DNA of 38,559 nt from an uncultured Burkholderiales bacterium (lineage in GTDB: Bacteria > Pseudomonadota > Gammaproteobacteria > Burkholderiales > Burkholderiaceae_C). Below the pieces are notes generated by a model. That model was not told the origin of the DNA. It was given only the letters and a program-made list of their open reading frames with translations, and did not search any database. The stretch is from positions 1-38,559 of the forward strand of contig CALMYH010000182.1 of NCBI GenBank assembly GCA_937873395.1, given 5' to 3'. This document shows positions 15,441 to 25,042 of the stretch, one piece after another. Position 1 is the stretch's first letter. Each line of letters starts with the position of its first letter. A program made the translations under genes and the position numbers.

Positions 15441-16667
15441 ATGGGCATACGTCTCGCCCAGCGCGCCCGGCGCGTCCAGCCCTTCTATGTGATGGAGCTG
15501 GCCAAGACCGCGGCCCGCATGGCCGCCGCCCAGGGCCCCGCGGGCCGGCCCATGATCTACCTGAACATCGGTGAACCGGACTTCACCGCCCCGCCCCGGG
15601 TACAAGTGGCGGCCGAGCAGGCCATCCGGGACGGGCGCAGCCAGTACACCCAGGCCACCGGGCTGCCGGCCCTGCGCGAGGCCATCAGTGGCTGGTATGC
15701 CCGGCGTTTCGGCCTGTCCATCGACCCGGGGCGCATCGTGGTGACCGCCGGGGCCTCGGCGGCCTTGCAGCTGGCCTGCCTGGCGCTGGTCGAAGCGGGT
15801 GACGAGGTGCTCATGCCCGATCCGAGCTACCCGTGCAACCGCCAGTTCGTGCAGGCGGCCGAAGGCAAGGCGGTGCTCATCCCCTCCGGCCCGGAAGACC
15901 GCTTCCAGCTCAGCGCCGACCATGTGGAACAGGCCTGGGGACCGGCCACGCGGGGCGTCCTGCTGGCGTCTCCGTCCAATCCGACCGGCACCAGCATTGC
16001 CCGCCACGAGCTGGAGCGCATCGCCCGTTTCGTGCGCGAGCGCGGCGGGGTGACCCTGGTGGACGAAATCTACCTGGGCCTGAGCCACGAAGACGCCTTC
16101 GGACACAGCGCGCTGGGCCTGCCGGACGGCCTGGGTGATGAGGTCATCAGCGTCAACAGCTTCAGCAAGTACTTCAACATGACCGGCTGGCGACTGGGCT
16201 GGCTGGTGCTGCCGCCCGCGCTGGTCCCCGCGGTGGAGCGGCTGGCGCAGAACCTGTTCATCTGCGCCAGCACCATCGCGCAGCATGCGGCCCTGGCCTG
16301 CTTCCACCCCGAGTCGCTCGCCCTGTACGAGGCGCGACGCGCCGAGTTCAAGGCCCGGCGTGACTGGTTCATTCCAGCACTCGACCGGCTGGGGCTCGAT
16401 GTGCCGGTGCGACCCGACGGCGCCTTCTACGCCTGGGTGGATGTGCGGCGCTGGTGCGAACGCTGGAACATCCCGCTGCGCACGGACAACCCGGAAGCCG
16501 GTGGCAGCTGGGCCCTGGCGCTGGCCCTGATGGAACGTTGCCAGATCGCTACCACGCCCGGGCGCGACTTCGGCGAAGCCGAACCCTGGCGCTACCTGCG
16601 ACTGTCCACCGCCAATTCGATGGCGCAATTGCAGGAGGCCATGGCGCGGCTGGAGGCGGCCAGTTGA
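15441..16667 (+). CDS. PLP-dependent class I/II aminotransferase
   Basis: This 408-residue fold-type I aminotransferase has the Schiff-base lysine at K243 in NSFSKYFNMTGWRLGW. N180 (SPSNPTG), D208 and Y211 (VDEIYLG) hold the cofactor. The start at 15441 is two bases after the nusB stop, and the family N-terminus (RVQPFYVMEL) fits. The family includes alanine, aspartate and aromatic aminotransferases; the substrate cannot be told from sequence alone. A 45-residue loop near the C-terminus contains RTDNPEAGGSWALAL. The stop overlaps a TTG start of ybgC, so the two are coupled. Confidence 0.9.
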   Translation: MGIRLAQRARRVQPFYVMELAKTAARMAAAQGPAGRPMIYLNIGEPDFTAPPRVQVAAEQAIRDGRSQYTQATGLPALREAISGWYARRFGLSIDPGRIVVTAGASAALQLACLALVEAGDEVLMPDPSYPCNRQFVQAAEGKAVLIPSGPEDRFQLSADHVEQAWGPATRGVLLASPSNPTGTSIARHELERIARFVRERGGVTLVDEIYLGLSHEDAFGHSALGLPDGLGDEVISVNSFSKYFNMTGWRLGWLVLPPALVPAVERLAQNLFICASTIAQHAALACFHPESLALYEARRAEFKARRDWFIPALDRLGLDVPVRPDGAFYAWVDVRRWCERWNIPLRTDNPEAGGSWALALALMERCQIATTPGRDFGEAEPWRYLRLSTANSMAQLQEAMARLEAAS

Positions 16668-17101
16668 AGGACGTCAGCACCTCCACACCGTTTCGCTGGA
16701 ATGTCCGGGTGTACTGGGAAGACACCGACGCTGGTGGCATCGTGTTCTACGCCAACTACCTCAAGTTCTTCGAACGCGCCCGCACCGAATGGCTGCGCCA
16801 CCTGGGGGTGGAGCAGCAGCGGCTGCGCGAGGAGGTGGGCGGCATGTTCGTCGTCACAGACACCGATCTGCACTACCACCGGCCCGCGCGCCTGGATGAT
16901 TTGCTTGTGGTTACAGCTGCCATCACGGAAAGCGGGCGAGCGTCGATCACAATCGCCCAGACCGCTTCACTGTGCGCCCGGGCGGGCGAACCGGATACCT
17001 TGCTGTGCGAGGGCCGCATCCGGATCGGCTGGGTCAACGCCGGCGACCTGCGTCCGCAGCGCATGCCCCCGGCCCTGACCCGGGCACTGGGCCTGGCCTG
17101 A
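16664..17101 (+). CDS. ybgC: Acyl-CoA thioesterase YbgC (Tol-Pal associated)
   Basis: This 145-residue hot-dog-fold thioesterase has the family motif YWEDTDAGGIVFYANYL with the catalytic Asp, followed by KFFERARTEWLR. There is no ATG or GTG in the right place. The TTG at 16664 overlaps the aminotransferase stop (TTGA) and has GGAGG nine bases upstream, so TTG is the likely start. YbgC precedes tolQ in most proteobacteria, as here, and has been linked with phospholipid synthesis at the membrane. Confidence 0.92.
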   Translation: MKDVSTSTPFRWNVRVYWEDTDAGGIVFYANYLKFFERARTEWLRHLGVEQQRLREEVGGMFVVTDTDLHYHRPARLDDLLVVTAAITESGRASITIAQTASLCARAGEPDTLLCEGRIRIGWVNAGDLRPQRMPPALTRALGLA

Positions 17102-17127
17102 TGTCCACTGAACCAAATCCGACAATC

Positions 17128-17140
17128 CGTCTCTGAGACG
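17128..17140. repeat. Inverted repeat CGTCTC-T-GAGACG directly before tolQ
   Basis: A perfect 6-bp dyad with a 1-base centre ends two bases before the tolQ ATG, where no ribosome-binding site is visible. As a dyad with one central base it is more likely a protein site than an RNA hairpin, or chance. Confidence 0.3.
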
Positions 17141-17142
17141 CC

Positions 17143-17835
17143 ATGCCGCAAGATTTCTCCATAGTGCAGTTGATGCTCGAAGCGAGCTGGGTGGTGCAGG
17201 CCGTGGTCGTGCTGCTCATCGGCATGTCGGTCGTGAGCTGGGCCGCCATCTTTCGCAAGGTGTTCGCCATCAAGCGCGTGCGTGTGCACAACGAGGACTT
17301 CGAACGCGAGTTCTGGTCGGGCACCAACCTGAACGAGCTTTACACGGCGGCGGCCCAGAGCGCTCGCCACGGGGGTCCCCTGGAGCGGATTTTTGCCAGT
17401 GGCATGCGCGAGTACCAGAAGCTGCGCGAGCGCCGCATTGCCGAGCCCGGCACGCTGCTGGACGGTGCGCGACGCGCCATGCGGGCGAGCTTCCAGCGCG
17501 AGATCGACGCGCTGGAGACCAATCTTTCTTTCCTTGGCACGGTGGGTTCGGTGGCCCCCTATGTGGGCCTGTTCGGCACCGTGTGGGGCATCATGCACGC
17601 CTTCACCGGCCTGGCTTCGATGGACCAGGTCACCCTGGCGACGGTGGCCCCCGGCATCGCCGAGGCCCTGGTTGCGACCGCCATCGGCCTGTTTGCGGCG
17701 ATTCCGGCGGTGGTGGCCTACAACCGTTTCACGCACGACATCGACCGCCTCGCGATCCAGATGGAGACCTTCACGGAAGAGTTCTCCAACATCCTGCAGC
17801 GAAACCTGGGCGCCCCGCCGGCGCCCGCCCGCTGA
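17143..17835 (+). CDS. tolQ: Tol-Pal system proton channel subunit TolQ
   Basis: This 230-residue inner-membrane protein of the ExbB/MotA class has three helices, at about 14-36, 130-155 and 167-193. Signature stretches are LSFLGTVGSVAPYVGLFGTV and VAPGIAEALVATAIGLFAAI. With TolR it uses the proton motive force to energise TolA during outer-membrane constriction at division. It lies 41 bases after ybgC and 18 before tolR. Confidence 0.96.
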   Translation: MPQDFSIVQLMLEASWVVQAVVVLLIGMSVVSWAAIFRKVFAIKRVRVHNEDFEREFWSGTNLNELYTAAAQSARHGGPLERIFASGMREYQKLRERRIAEPGTLLDGARRAMRASFQREIDALETNLSFLGTVGSVAPYVGLFGTVWGIMHAFTGLASMDQVTLATVAPGIAEALVATAIGLFAAIPAVVAYNRFTHDIDRLAIQMETFTEEFSNILQRNLGAPPAPAR

Positions 17836-17853
17836 TCCCGGGAGGTCGCCACC

Positions 17854-18291
<438 letters not shown>

Positions 18292-18300
18292 GAGGCTGAC

Positions 18301-19194
18301 ATGAACTCCGGTCATGCCCTTCCTGGCAGCCGGGAGTCCGGCGACTTCAAGCCACCGGCCCCGGGGCATTGGTCGGTGCCCCTGACGCTGGCCGTGCTGG
18401 TGCACGGCGCGCTGATCGTGGCCCTGGCCTGGGGCGTGAACTGGAACAAGGAGTCGGCGCCGGTGGCCTTCGAAGCCGAGCTGTGGTCGGCCCTGCCGCG
18501 CGAAGCCGCCCCGCGTGCGGTGCAGCCGCCACCACATCCACCGGCCCCGCCGGCCCCTCGTCCGGCACCGCCCCCCCCTCCACCGGCCCCTGCGCCCCCG
18601 GTCAGCCGGGAGCCCGACATTGCCACCCAGCAGGCCAGACAGCAGGCCCAAGAGACACAACACACCCGGGAAGAAGAAGCCCGCCGGCAGGAAGCCCAGC
18701 GTCGTGCAGCGGCCGAACGCGCCGAAGCCGAGCGGCGACGCCAGGAACAGCAACGCCAGGAGCGGACGCGCCAGGAGCGCGAACGGCAGGAGGCCGAGCG
18801 CCGGGCAGCAGCCGAGGCCCAGGCCACCCAGCAGGCACGCGATGACCAGATTCGCCGCATGATGGGCCAGGCGGGCGCCACCGGGGCACCCCATGCCCAG
18901 GGCACGGCCGAGCGCGCCAGTGGACCGTCGGCAGGTTATGCGTCCAGGGTGGCTGCGCGCATCCGCCCCAACATCGTCTACACCGAGGACTTCCCCGCCA
19001 GCCTCGCCACCGAAGTCGAGGTTCGGGCCGCTCCCGACGGCACCATCATGTCGCGCCGGGTGCTTCGTACCAGCGGCAACGCGGCCTGGGACGACGCGGC
19101 ATTGCGGGCCATCGACCGGACGGGCAGCCTGCCTCGCGACACCGATGGCCGGGTGCCCTCGCCGCTGGTGATCGTGGTGCGTCCGCTGGACTGA
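18301..19194 (+). CDS. tolA: Cell envelope integrity protein TolA
   Basis: This 297-residue protein is shorter than E. coli TolA (about 420). It has an N-terminal transmembrane helix at about 25-45 with a histidine (LAVLVHGALIVALAW), the contact site for TolQR. A proline-rich stretch follows (about 75-100), then a charged helical rod rich in Gln/Arg/Glu/Ala (about 105-185), then a C-terminal TonB/TolA-type domain (SRVAARIRPNIVYTEDFPA to RVPSPLVIVVRPLD). The shortness lies in the rod, which varies between species. The gene ends the operon, and tolB and pal do not follow. Confidence 0.92.
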   Translation: MNSGHALPGSRESGDFKPPAPGHWSVPLTLAVLVHGALIVALAWGVNWNKESAPVAFEAELWSALPREAAPRAVQPPPHPPAPPAPRPAPPPPPPAPAPPVSREPDIATQQARQQAQETQHTREEEARRQEAQRRAAAERAEAERRRQEQQRQERTRQERERQEAERRAAAEAQATQQARDDQIRRMMGQAGATGAPHAQGTAERASGPSAGYASRVAARIRPNIVYTEDFPASLATEVEVRAAPDGTIMSRRVLRTSGNAAWDDAALRAIDRTGSLPRDTDGRVPSPLVIVVRPLD

Positions 19195-19225
19195 GCTCGC
19201 ACCGCGCCCCTTGCGGGTCGCCCCC

Positions 19226-22200
19226 TCAGTCGAACACGATCTCGGCGCGCTGGCCGTCGGCCTGCGCCATCCAGCCGGCCAGCGCGGCGTCGGTCGGGTA
19301 GAACAGGGCCCGGTCGTCCAGCTGCAGTTCGCAGCGGGCACCCTCGCGCAGCAAGGCGAGCCGCACCGGCAACCCCCGGATCAGCTCGCCCTGTTCGGTG
19401 ACTTCGCGCTGCGGCGGAAACTCGCCCACCAGCTGCGCCACCGGCGGCGGGTGGCCATTGACCGCCACGCGCAGGTACTTGCCGAAGCGGCAGCGGGCAG
19501 CGGCCAGGTCCCACATCTGCTGCACCTTGATGCGCAGCCCACCGGAGAAGCGGTCCGGCTGGGCGGTGGCCTGCACGATCAGCAGCTCGTCGTCCTTGAG
19601 CAGGTGGCGGTATTTCTGGATCATGCCCTCGTCGGCACTGATTTCCAGAATGGCCGAGCCGTCGTCCAGCTTGAAGAAGGCGATGCGGCCGCGCTGGCCG
19701 TTGATGACCCGCATGTCGGACACGATGCCCGCCAGCACCAGGGGGTCGCGGCTTTCGGTCACGTCGGCCAGCTCGGTGCGGGCAAAACGCCGCACTTCCG
19801 GGCGCACCTCGTCGAACAGGTGGCCGGAGAAGTAGAAGCCGATCGCCGTCTTCTCCTGGGTCAGGCGCTCCTTGACGCCCCAGGGCGTGGTGGCCACCAG
19901 TTCGGGTTCCTGCGTGCTGGAGCCATGGCTGTCGTCGCCCATGAGGTCGAACAGTCCGCCCTGGTGGGCATTGGCCTGGGTGGTGGCGGCATACTCGAAC
20001 GCCAGGTCCACCGAGGCCAGCAGTTCGGCCCGGTTCAGGTGCAGGCTGTCGAAGGCACCGGCCTTGATCAGGGCCTCGACGGTGCGTTTGTTGATGCGCT
20101 GGCGGTCGACCCGCAGGCAGAAGTTGAACAGGCTGGTGAACGGGCCGCTTTCGTGCCCGTTCGGCCCTTCACCGCGCCCTTCACGCGCGGCCACGATGGC
20201 CTCGATGGCCAGCTCGCCGGTGCCCTTGACGGCGCCCAGGCCATAGCGGATGAGTCTGTCGTTGACCGGCTCGAAGCGGTAGACGCCTCGGTTGACATCG
20301 GGCGGTTCGAACTCCACCCCCATCTTGCGCGCGTCCTCGACCAGCACCTTGAGCTTGTCGGTATTGTCCATTTCCACGGTCATGTTGCCGCAGAAGAACT
20401 CGGCCGTGTAGTGGACCTTGAGCCAGCCCGTGTGGTAGGCCAGCAGCGAGTAGGCGGCCGCGTGCGACTTGTTGAAGCCGTAGCCCGCGAACTTCTCCAT
20501 CAGGTCGAAGACCTCGTCGGCCTTGTCCTGCGCAATGCCGTGGGTCTTGAGCGCGCCGGCCCGGAATTTCTCGCGGTGCTCGGCCATCTCCTCGGCCTTC
20601 TTCTTGCCCATGGCCCGGCGCAGCAGGTCGGCGCCACCGAGCGAGTAGCCGCCCAGGATCTGCGCCGTCTGCATCACCTGCTCCTGGTAGACCATGATGC
20701 CGTAGGTCTCGCTGAGCATGTCGGCCACCGCGGGGTGCGGGTAGATGACCTCTTCGCGCCCGTGCTTGCGGGCCACGAAGCTGGGAATCAGGTCCATCGG
20801 ACCCGGTCGGTAGAGCGCGTTCAGGGCGATCAGGTCTTCCAGTCGCGTCGGCTTGGCATCGCGCAGCATGCCCTGCATGCCGCGGCTTTCGAACTGGAAC
20901 ACGGCCTCGGTCTGTCCGCGCGAGAACAGCGCGTAGACCTTGGGGTCGTCCAGCGGCACATCCTCGAAGCGGAAGTTCTCCTGGCCCTTGTGCCGCTTCA
21001 TGATCAGCTCGCGCGCGATCTCCAGAATGGTCAGCGTGGCCAGGCCCAGAAAGTCGAACTTCACCAGGCCGATGGCCTCGACGTCGTCCTTGTCGTACTG
21101 GCTGACCGCCGAGCCGCTGCCCGGTTGCATGTAGAGCGGGCAGAAGTCGGTCAGCTTGCCGGGCGCGATCAGCACGCCACCGGCGTGCATGCCGATGTTG
21201 CGGGTCATGCCCTCCAGTTTCTGCGCCAGCTCGATCAGGGTGCGGACATCCTCCTCCTTCTCGATGCGCTCGGCCAGCTGCGGTTCCATCTCGATGGCGT
21301 AGTTGTTCTTGTCGCCCTCCTTTTTCGGGTCGGGCGGGTACTGCAGCGTGACGCTCATGCCCGGCTTGTTGGGAATGAGCTTGGAGATGCCGTCGCAGAA
21401 GCCATAGGACATGTCGAGCACACGCCCGACGTCGCGGATGGCCGCGCGCGCGGCCATGGTGCCGAAGGTGGCAATCTGGCTCACCGCGTCCTTGCCGTAG
21501 CGTTCCTTGACGTAGTCGATGACGCGGTCGCGGTTGGCCTGGCAGAAGTCGATGTCGAAGTCGGGCATGGACACCCGCTCCGGGTTCAGGAAGCGCTCGA
21601 ACAGCAGGTTGTACTGCAGCGGGTCCAGGTCGGTGATCAGCAAGGCATAGGCCACCAGCGAGCCGGCGCCCGACCCGCGGCCCGGACCGACGGGACAGCC
21701 GTTGTCCTTGGCCCACTTGATGAAGTCCCCCACGATCAGGAAGTAGCCCGGGAAGCCCATCTTGAGGATGGTGTTGATCTCGAACTCCAGGCGCTCCACA
21801 TAGCGCGGACGCTCGGCGTCGCGCCGCACCGGGTCGGGGTACAGGTGCTGCAGCCTGGCTTCCAGCCCTTCGTAGGACGACTGGCGGAAAAAGTCCTCCA
21901 TGGGCATGGGCACGCCATCGACCAGCGGTGTCGGGAAGTCCGGCAGCTGCGGTTTGCCCAGGGTCAGGCTGAGATTGCAGCGGCGCGCGATTTCGACCGC
22001 GTTGGACAGGGCGCTGGGCAGGTCGGCGAACAGGGCCTGCATCTCGGCCGTGCTCTTGAAGTACTGCTCGCGGGTGAAGCGACGCACCCGGCGCGCGTTG
22101 CCCAGGATCTCGCCCTCGGCGATGCAGACGCGGGCCTCGTGGGCCTCATAGGCGTCGGGCGTGAGGAACTGCACCGGGTGGGTGGCCACCACCGGCAGGC

Positions 22201-22792
22201 GCAGGCGCGCCGCCAGCTGCACGGCGGCGACCACATGGCGCTCGTCGTCGGCGCGGCCGGCCCGCTGCAGCTCGATGTAGAAACGGTGCGTGAACAGGCT
22301 GGCCAGTTTCAGGGCCACGTCGCTGGCCCGGGCCTCATCGCCTTGCAGCAGGGCCTGCCCGACCGGTCCGGCCTGCGCGCCCGAGAGCAGGATCAGCCCG
22401 CCATGGAGCTCTTCCAGCCATTCGCGCCGCACCACCGCCTGGGCACGGCCTTCGTTGCGGGTCCAGGCGCGCGCCAGCAGCTCGCACAGGTTCAGGTAGC
22501 CCTGGTGGTCCTGCACCAGCAGCAAGACCCTGGGCATGGCCTGCCCCTGACCGGGTGGACCGCCGGCGGCCGCCTCGCCGAAGCCCTGCAGGAAGATCTC
22601 GGCGCCCAGCAGCGGCTTGACGCCCGTCCCCCGGGCCTCCTTGTAGAACTTGACGGCACCGAACAGGTTGCCCAGGTCGGTGATGGCCAGGGCCGGTTGG
22701 GCATCGGCCGCGGCCGCGGACACCACTTCATCGATGCGGCAGGTTCCGTCGACGACGGAGAACTCGGTGTGCAGGCGCAGGTGTACGAACAT
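19226..22792 (-). CDS. dnaE: DNA polymerase III alpha subunit
   Basis: This 1188-residue replicative polymerase catalytic subunit is slightly longer than in E. coli (1160). An N-terminal PHP domain starts FVHLRLHTEFSVVDG. The Pol III palm includes GPGRGSGAGSLVAYAL and the metal-binding PDFDIDF. Finger and clamp-binding regions follow, then an OB fold near residues 1000-1080 (LAGIVSDMRVINGQRGRIAF). The ATG at 22792 has GGACG seven to eight bases upstream, and TAAAAT lies just before that. It follows a DUF599 gene after 39 bases and ends convergently with tolA 31 bases away. Confidence 0.97.
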   Translation of the reverse strand: MFVHLRLHTEFSVVDGTCRIDEVVSAAAADAQPALAITDLGNLFGAVKFYKEARGTGVKPLLGAEIFLQGFGEAAAGGPPGQGQAMPRVLLLVQDHQGYLNLCELLARAWTRNEGRAQAVVRREWLEELHGGLILLSGAQAGPVGQALLQGDEARASDVALKLASLFTHRFYIELQRAGRADDERHVVAAVQLAARLRLPVVATHPVQFLTPDAYEAHEARVCIAEGEILGNARRVRRFTREQYFKSTAEMQALFADLPSALSNAVEIARRCNLSLTLGKPQLPDFPTPLVDGVPMPMEDFFRQSSYEGLEARLQHLYPDPVRRDAERPRYVERLEFEINTILKMGFPGYFLIVGDFIKWAKDNGCPVGPGRGSGAGSLVAYALLITDLDPLQYNLLFERFLNPERVSMPDFDIDFCQANRDRVIDYVKERYGKDAVSQIATFGTMAARAAIRDVGRVLDMSYGFCDGISKLIPNKPGMSVTLQYPPDPKKEGDKNNYAIEMEPQLAERIEKEEDVRTLIELAQKLEGMTRNIGMHAGGVLIAPGKLTDFCPLYMQPGSGSAVSQYDKDDVEAIGLVKFDFLGLATLTILEIARELIMKRHKGQENFRFEDVPLDDPKVYALFSRGQTEAVFQFESRGMQGMLRDAKPTRLEDLIALNALYRPGPMDLIPSFVARKHGREEVIYPHPAVADMLSETYGIMVYQEQVMQTAQILGGYSLGGADLLRRAMGKKKAEEMAEHREKFRAGALKTHGIAQDKADEVFDLMEKFAGYGFNKSHAAAYSLLAYHTGWLKVHYTAEFFCGNMTVEMDNTDKLKVLVEDARKMGVEFEPPDVNRGVYRFEPVNDRLIRYGLGAVKGTGELAIEAIVAAREGRGEGPNGHESGPFTSLFNFCLRVDRQRINKRTVEALIKAGAFDSLHLNRAELLASVDLAFEYAATTQANAHQGGLFDLMGDDSHGSSTQEPELVATTPWGVKERLTQEKTAIGFYFSGHLFDEVRPEVRRFARTELADVTESRDPLVLAGIVSDMRVINGQRGRIAFFKLDDGSAILEISADEGMIQKYRHLLKDDELLIVQATAQPDRFSGGLRIKVQQMWDLAAARCRFGKYLRVAVNGHPPPVAQLVGEFPPQREVTEQGELIRGLPVRLALLREGARCELQLDDRALFYPTDAALAGWMAQADGQRAEIVFD

Positions 22793-22831
22793 GCGTCCGA
22801 TTTTAAGGACGGGCCCGGCCGACTGCCGGAC

Positions 22832-23545
22832 TCACCTGTCGGTGTTGCCGTCCTCGCGCAGGATGTGCAACACCTCGGAGCGGAACTCGCGGCTGTACAG
22901 GATCAGCACCACGAGACCGGTGGCCAGCACCATGGCCAGCGGCGAGATGAACCAGGCCATGGCGGCAAACGAGAAATAGTAAGCCCGCAAGCCATCGTTG
23001 AAGGTCTCGGCAGCGGCCCCCACCATCGCGGCAGCCCGGTCGGTGTACCGCTTGAGATCGAACTTGCCCGAATCGAAGTCCGCCGGCGGCGGCATGGCGC
23101 CGATCACCAGCGCCACGAAGGTGTACTGGCGCATACACCAGGAAAACCGGAAAAACGCGTAAACGAAGATGCTGACCAGCACCAGGATCTTGAACTCGAA
23201 CACGACCAGCGGCACGGTCTGTGCAAACGGAATCTCGCTGACCAGTTCGGTGGCCTTCTCGGTGGTGCCCAGCAAGGCGAACAGGGCCCCGATCACCAGA
23301 ATCGAGGTCGACGAAAAGAAGGCGGGTGTATTCGAGAGTGTCTGCGTGATCAGGCCGTCCAGCATGCGTGGGTCGCGCATGGCGGCCTGCCTCATCCAGT
23401 AGGCCCGGTAGCGGTTGGTGGTGACCAGCAGCGAACCCTGCCGGCGGCCCCAGACGCGGGCGAACCAGGCGTAGCCCACCCACAGGCCAGAAAAGGCGGC
23501 CAGCGCCAGCCAGTCGGCCCAGGGAAGGATGTTGATGATGGCCAT
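22832..23545 (-). CDS. DUF599 family membrane protein
   Basis: This protein of about 237 residues has four to five hydrophobic helices. The first is ADWLALAAFSGLWVGYAWF near the N-terminus; others include LVIGALFALLG, KILVLVSIFVYAFFRFSW and SPLAMVLATGLVVLILY. The pattern ending in LATGLVVLILYSREFRSE fits the DUF599 family, whose function is unknown. Two starts are possible, ATG at 23566 or at 23545; the second gives the tighter family N-terminus. Both ATGs lie inside the arms of a perfect inverted repeat (23540-23570). The gene sits between the wrbA-like gene and dnaE and is probably co-transcribed with one or both. Confidence 0.8.
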   Translation of the reverse strand: MAIINILPWADWLALAAFSGLWVGYAWFARVWGRRQGSLLVTTNRYRAYWMRQAAMRDPRMLDGLITQTLSNTPAFFSSTSILVIGALFALLGTTEKATELVSEIPFAQTVPLVVFEFKILVLVSIFVYAFFRFSWCMRQYTFVALVIGAMPPPADFDSGKFDLKRYTDRAAAMVGAAAETFNDGLRAYYFSFAAMAWFISPLAMVLATGLVVLILYSREFRSEVLHILREDGNTDR

Positions 23546-23570
23546 GGCGCGATGGTAGCGCGCCATGGCC
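23540..23570. repeat. Perfect 12-bp inverted repeat over the DUF599 translation start
   Basis: GGCCATGGCGCG (23540-23551) and CGCGCCATGGCC (23559-23570) are exact reverse complements with a 7-base loop. Each arm contains a candidate ATG (23545, 23566) on the minus strand. In the transcript this strong stem would bury the start codon. Confidence 0.85.
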
Positions 23571-23578
23571 TGCGGGTG

Positions 23579-24133
23579 TCAGCGCTTGAAGCGCTGCGTC
23601 ACCTCGGCCACGCGGGCACCGAACAGGCGCGCGGTCTCCAGGTCGCCGGGCAGCATCTCGTTGGCGCCCGCATCCGAGGGGCTCTGCGCCATGGCGCCGC
23701 TGAACGAACCGACGTAGTTGACGTCGTTGCGCTGCGCCGCCTTGCTGTTGCTGGGCATCAGGCCGGTGCCGACCCAGATGCCACTGTGCTGCATCGCCAG
23801 CGTGAACAGGTAGTGCAGCGTCGAGAGCTTGTCTCCGTTCATGGTGGCGCTGTTGGTGAAGCCGGCAAACACCTTGTCCTTCCAGGCCTGAGAAAACCAG
23901 GCCTTGCTGGAGGCATCGGCGAACTTCTTGAACTGCCAGCTGACGGTGCCCATGTAGGTGGGCGAGCCCATGACGATGGCATCGGCCGCGTTCAGCGCGT
24001 CCCAGCCCCTTTCGGGCAGGTTCCCGTCGGCGTCGATGGCCAGCAGTTCGGCACCGGCGCCCTCGGCGACCGCCTGGGCCATGCGCTGGGTGTGTCCGTA
24101 GCCCGAGTGATAAACGACCACGATGTCTGCCAT
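23579..24133 (-). CDS. Flavodoxin-fold NAD(P)H-quinone oxidoreductase (WrbA-like)
   Basis: This 184-residue cytosolic flavoprotein has the FMN phosphate loop VVYHSGYGHTQRMAQAVAEG at the N-terminus and MGSPTYMGTVSWQFKKFAD at about 55-73, as in WrbA and related NADPH-dependent FMN reductases. It likely reduces quinones by two electrons. The ATG at 24133 has AGGAG about ten bases upstream. It follows pirin on the same strand, but a strong terminator separates them, so it probably has its own promoter within 24134-24190. The quinone-reductase role is inferred from family membership. Confidence 0.85.
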   Translation of the reverse strand: MADIVVVYHSGYGHTQRMAQAVAEGAGAELLAIDADGNLPERGWDALNAADAIVMGSPTYMGTVSWQFKKFADASSKAWFSQAWKDKVFAGFTNSATMNGDKLSTLHYLFTLAMQHSGIWVGTGLMPSNSKAAQRNDVNYVGSFSGAMAQSPSDAGANEMLPGDLETARLFGARVAEVTQRFKR

Positions 24134-24190
24134 GAGTAAAAAACTCCTGTTGCTGATGAAACCGGCACCGACAGGCGGCCCGGCGGGTTG

Positions 24191-24224
24191 GAAAAAAAGC
24201 GCGCCACCGCCGCCGGCGATGGCG
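24191..24224 (-). terminator. Intrinsic terminator of the pirin gene
   Basis: Reading the minus strand, CGCCATCGC and GCGGTGGCG form a 9-bp stem (one G-U pair) with a 5-base loop (24202-24224), followed after three bases by seven Ts (24192-24198). It begins five bases after the pirin stop. This is the only textbook intrinsic terminator I found in the window. Confidence 0.85.
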
Positions 24225-24229
24225 GGGAA

Positions 24230-24931
24230 TCAGGGCTGCAGGTCGAACACCAGCACCTCGGCATCGACGCCGCCACCGAGTTCGATGGCGGGCTCACCCT
24301 CCATGGCCAGCGCGTCGCCGGTGCGCAGGCGCTCACCGTTGACGGTCAGCTCGCCCTTGACCAGGTGAACATAGGCTTTGCGGCCAGCCGGCAGGTTCAG
24401 CAGCGCGTGCTCGTCGCCGTCGAACAGACCCGCGTACAGCCGCGCGTCGGCGTGAATGGCGACGGCGCCCGACTCACCGGCAGGCGCCGCCACCAGCCGC
24501 AGCCGGCCGCGTTTGTCCGCGTCGTCAAAATGTTTCTGCTCGTAGCCAGGGGCCACGCCCAGCTGGTCGGGCTCGATCCAGATCTGCAGGAAATGGGTCT
24601 GACCGTCCGGGTCGTGGTTGAACTCGCTGTGCCGCACGCCGGTGCCCGCGCTCATGCGCTGCACCTCGCCCGGCACAATGCCTTGTACATTGCCCATGCT
24701 GTCGCGGTGAGCGAGGTTGCCCTTGAGCACGTAGCTGATGATCTCCATGTCGCGGTGGCCGTGCGTGCCGAAGCCGGTCCCGGGGGCGATCCGGTCTTCG
24801 TTGATCACACGCAGATTGCCCCATCCCATCCAGGCCGGATCGAAATAGTCGGCAAACGAGAAGGAATGGTGACTCTGCAACCAGCCGTGGTCGGCGCGGC
24901 CGCGAGCTTCCGAACGTCGAATCTGCATCAT
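24230..24931 (-). CDS. Pirin family protein
   Basis: This 233-residue bicupin protein has its metal ligands in the first cupin: GTHGHRDMEI (two His) and GTGVRHSEFNHD (His, then Glu). Pirins of this type act as iron-binding redox sensors or, in some bacteria (YhhW), as quercetin dioxygenases. The first of two adjacent ATGs (24931) has GGAGAA eight bases upstream, so it is preferred over the longer open frame. It is transcribed divergently from a LysR regulator, which makes it the likely target of that regulator. It ends in a strong terminator. Confidence 0.9.
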   Translation of the reverse strand: MMQIRRSEARGRADHGWLQSHHSFSFADYFDPAWMGWGNLRVINEDRIAPGTGFGTHGHRDMEIISYVLKGNLAHRDSMGNVQGIVPGEVQRMSAGTGVRHSEFNHDPDGQTHFLQIWIEPDQLGVAPGYEQKHFDDADKRGRLRLVAAPAGESGAVAIHADARLYAGLFDGDEHALLNLPAGRKAYVHLVKGELTVNGERLRTGDALAMEGEPAIELGGGVDAEVLVFDLQP

Positions 24932-25042
24932 GGTGTTCTCCTGCTGGCACCGCTTCCGCCACCTCGGCGGGTGAAGCAAGCCTCCATGACCGGATTCTGG
25001 ACAGGTTCAGCCTCAAGCAGTTCGCACGGATTTGATGCTATC

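Noticed and set aside
19211-24139. A 1642-codon open frame on the plus strand
   Set aside because: It lies entirely antisense to dnaE, the DUF599 gene and the wrbA-like gene, which are clear genes. Long antisense frames are common at this GC content, and its sequence matches no family.
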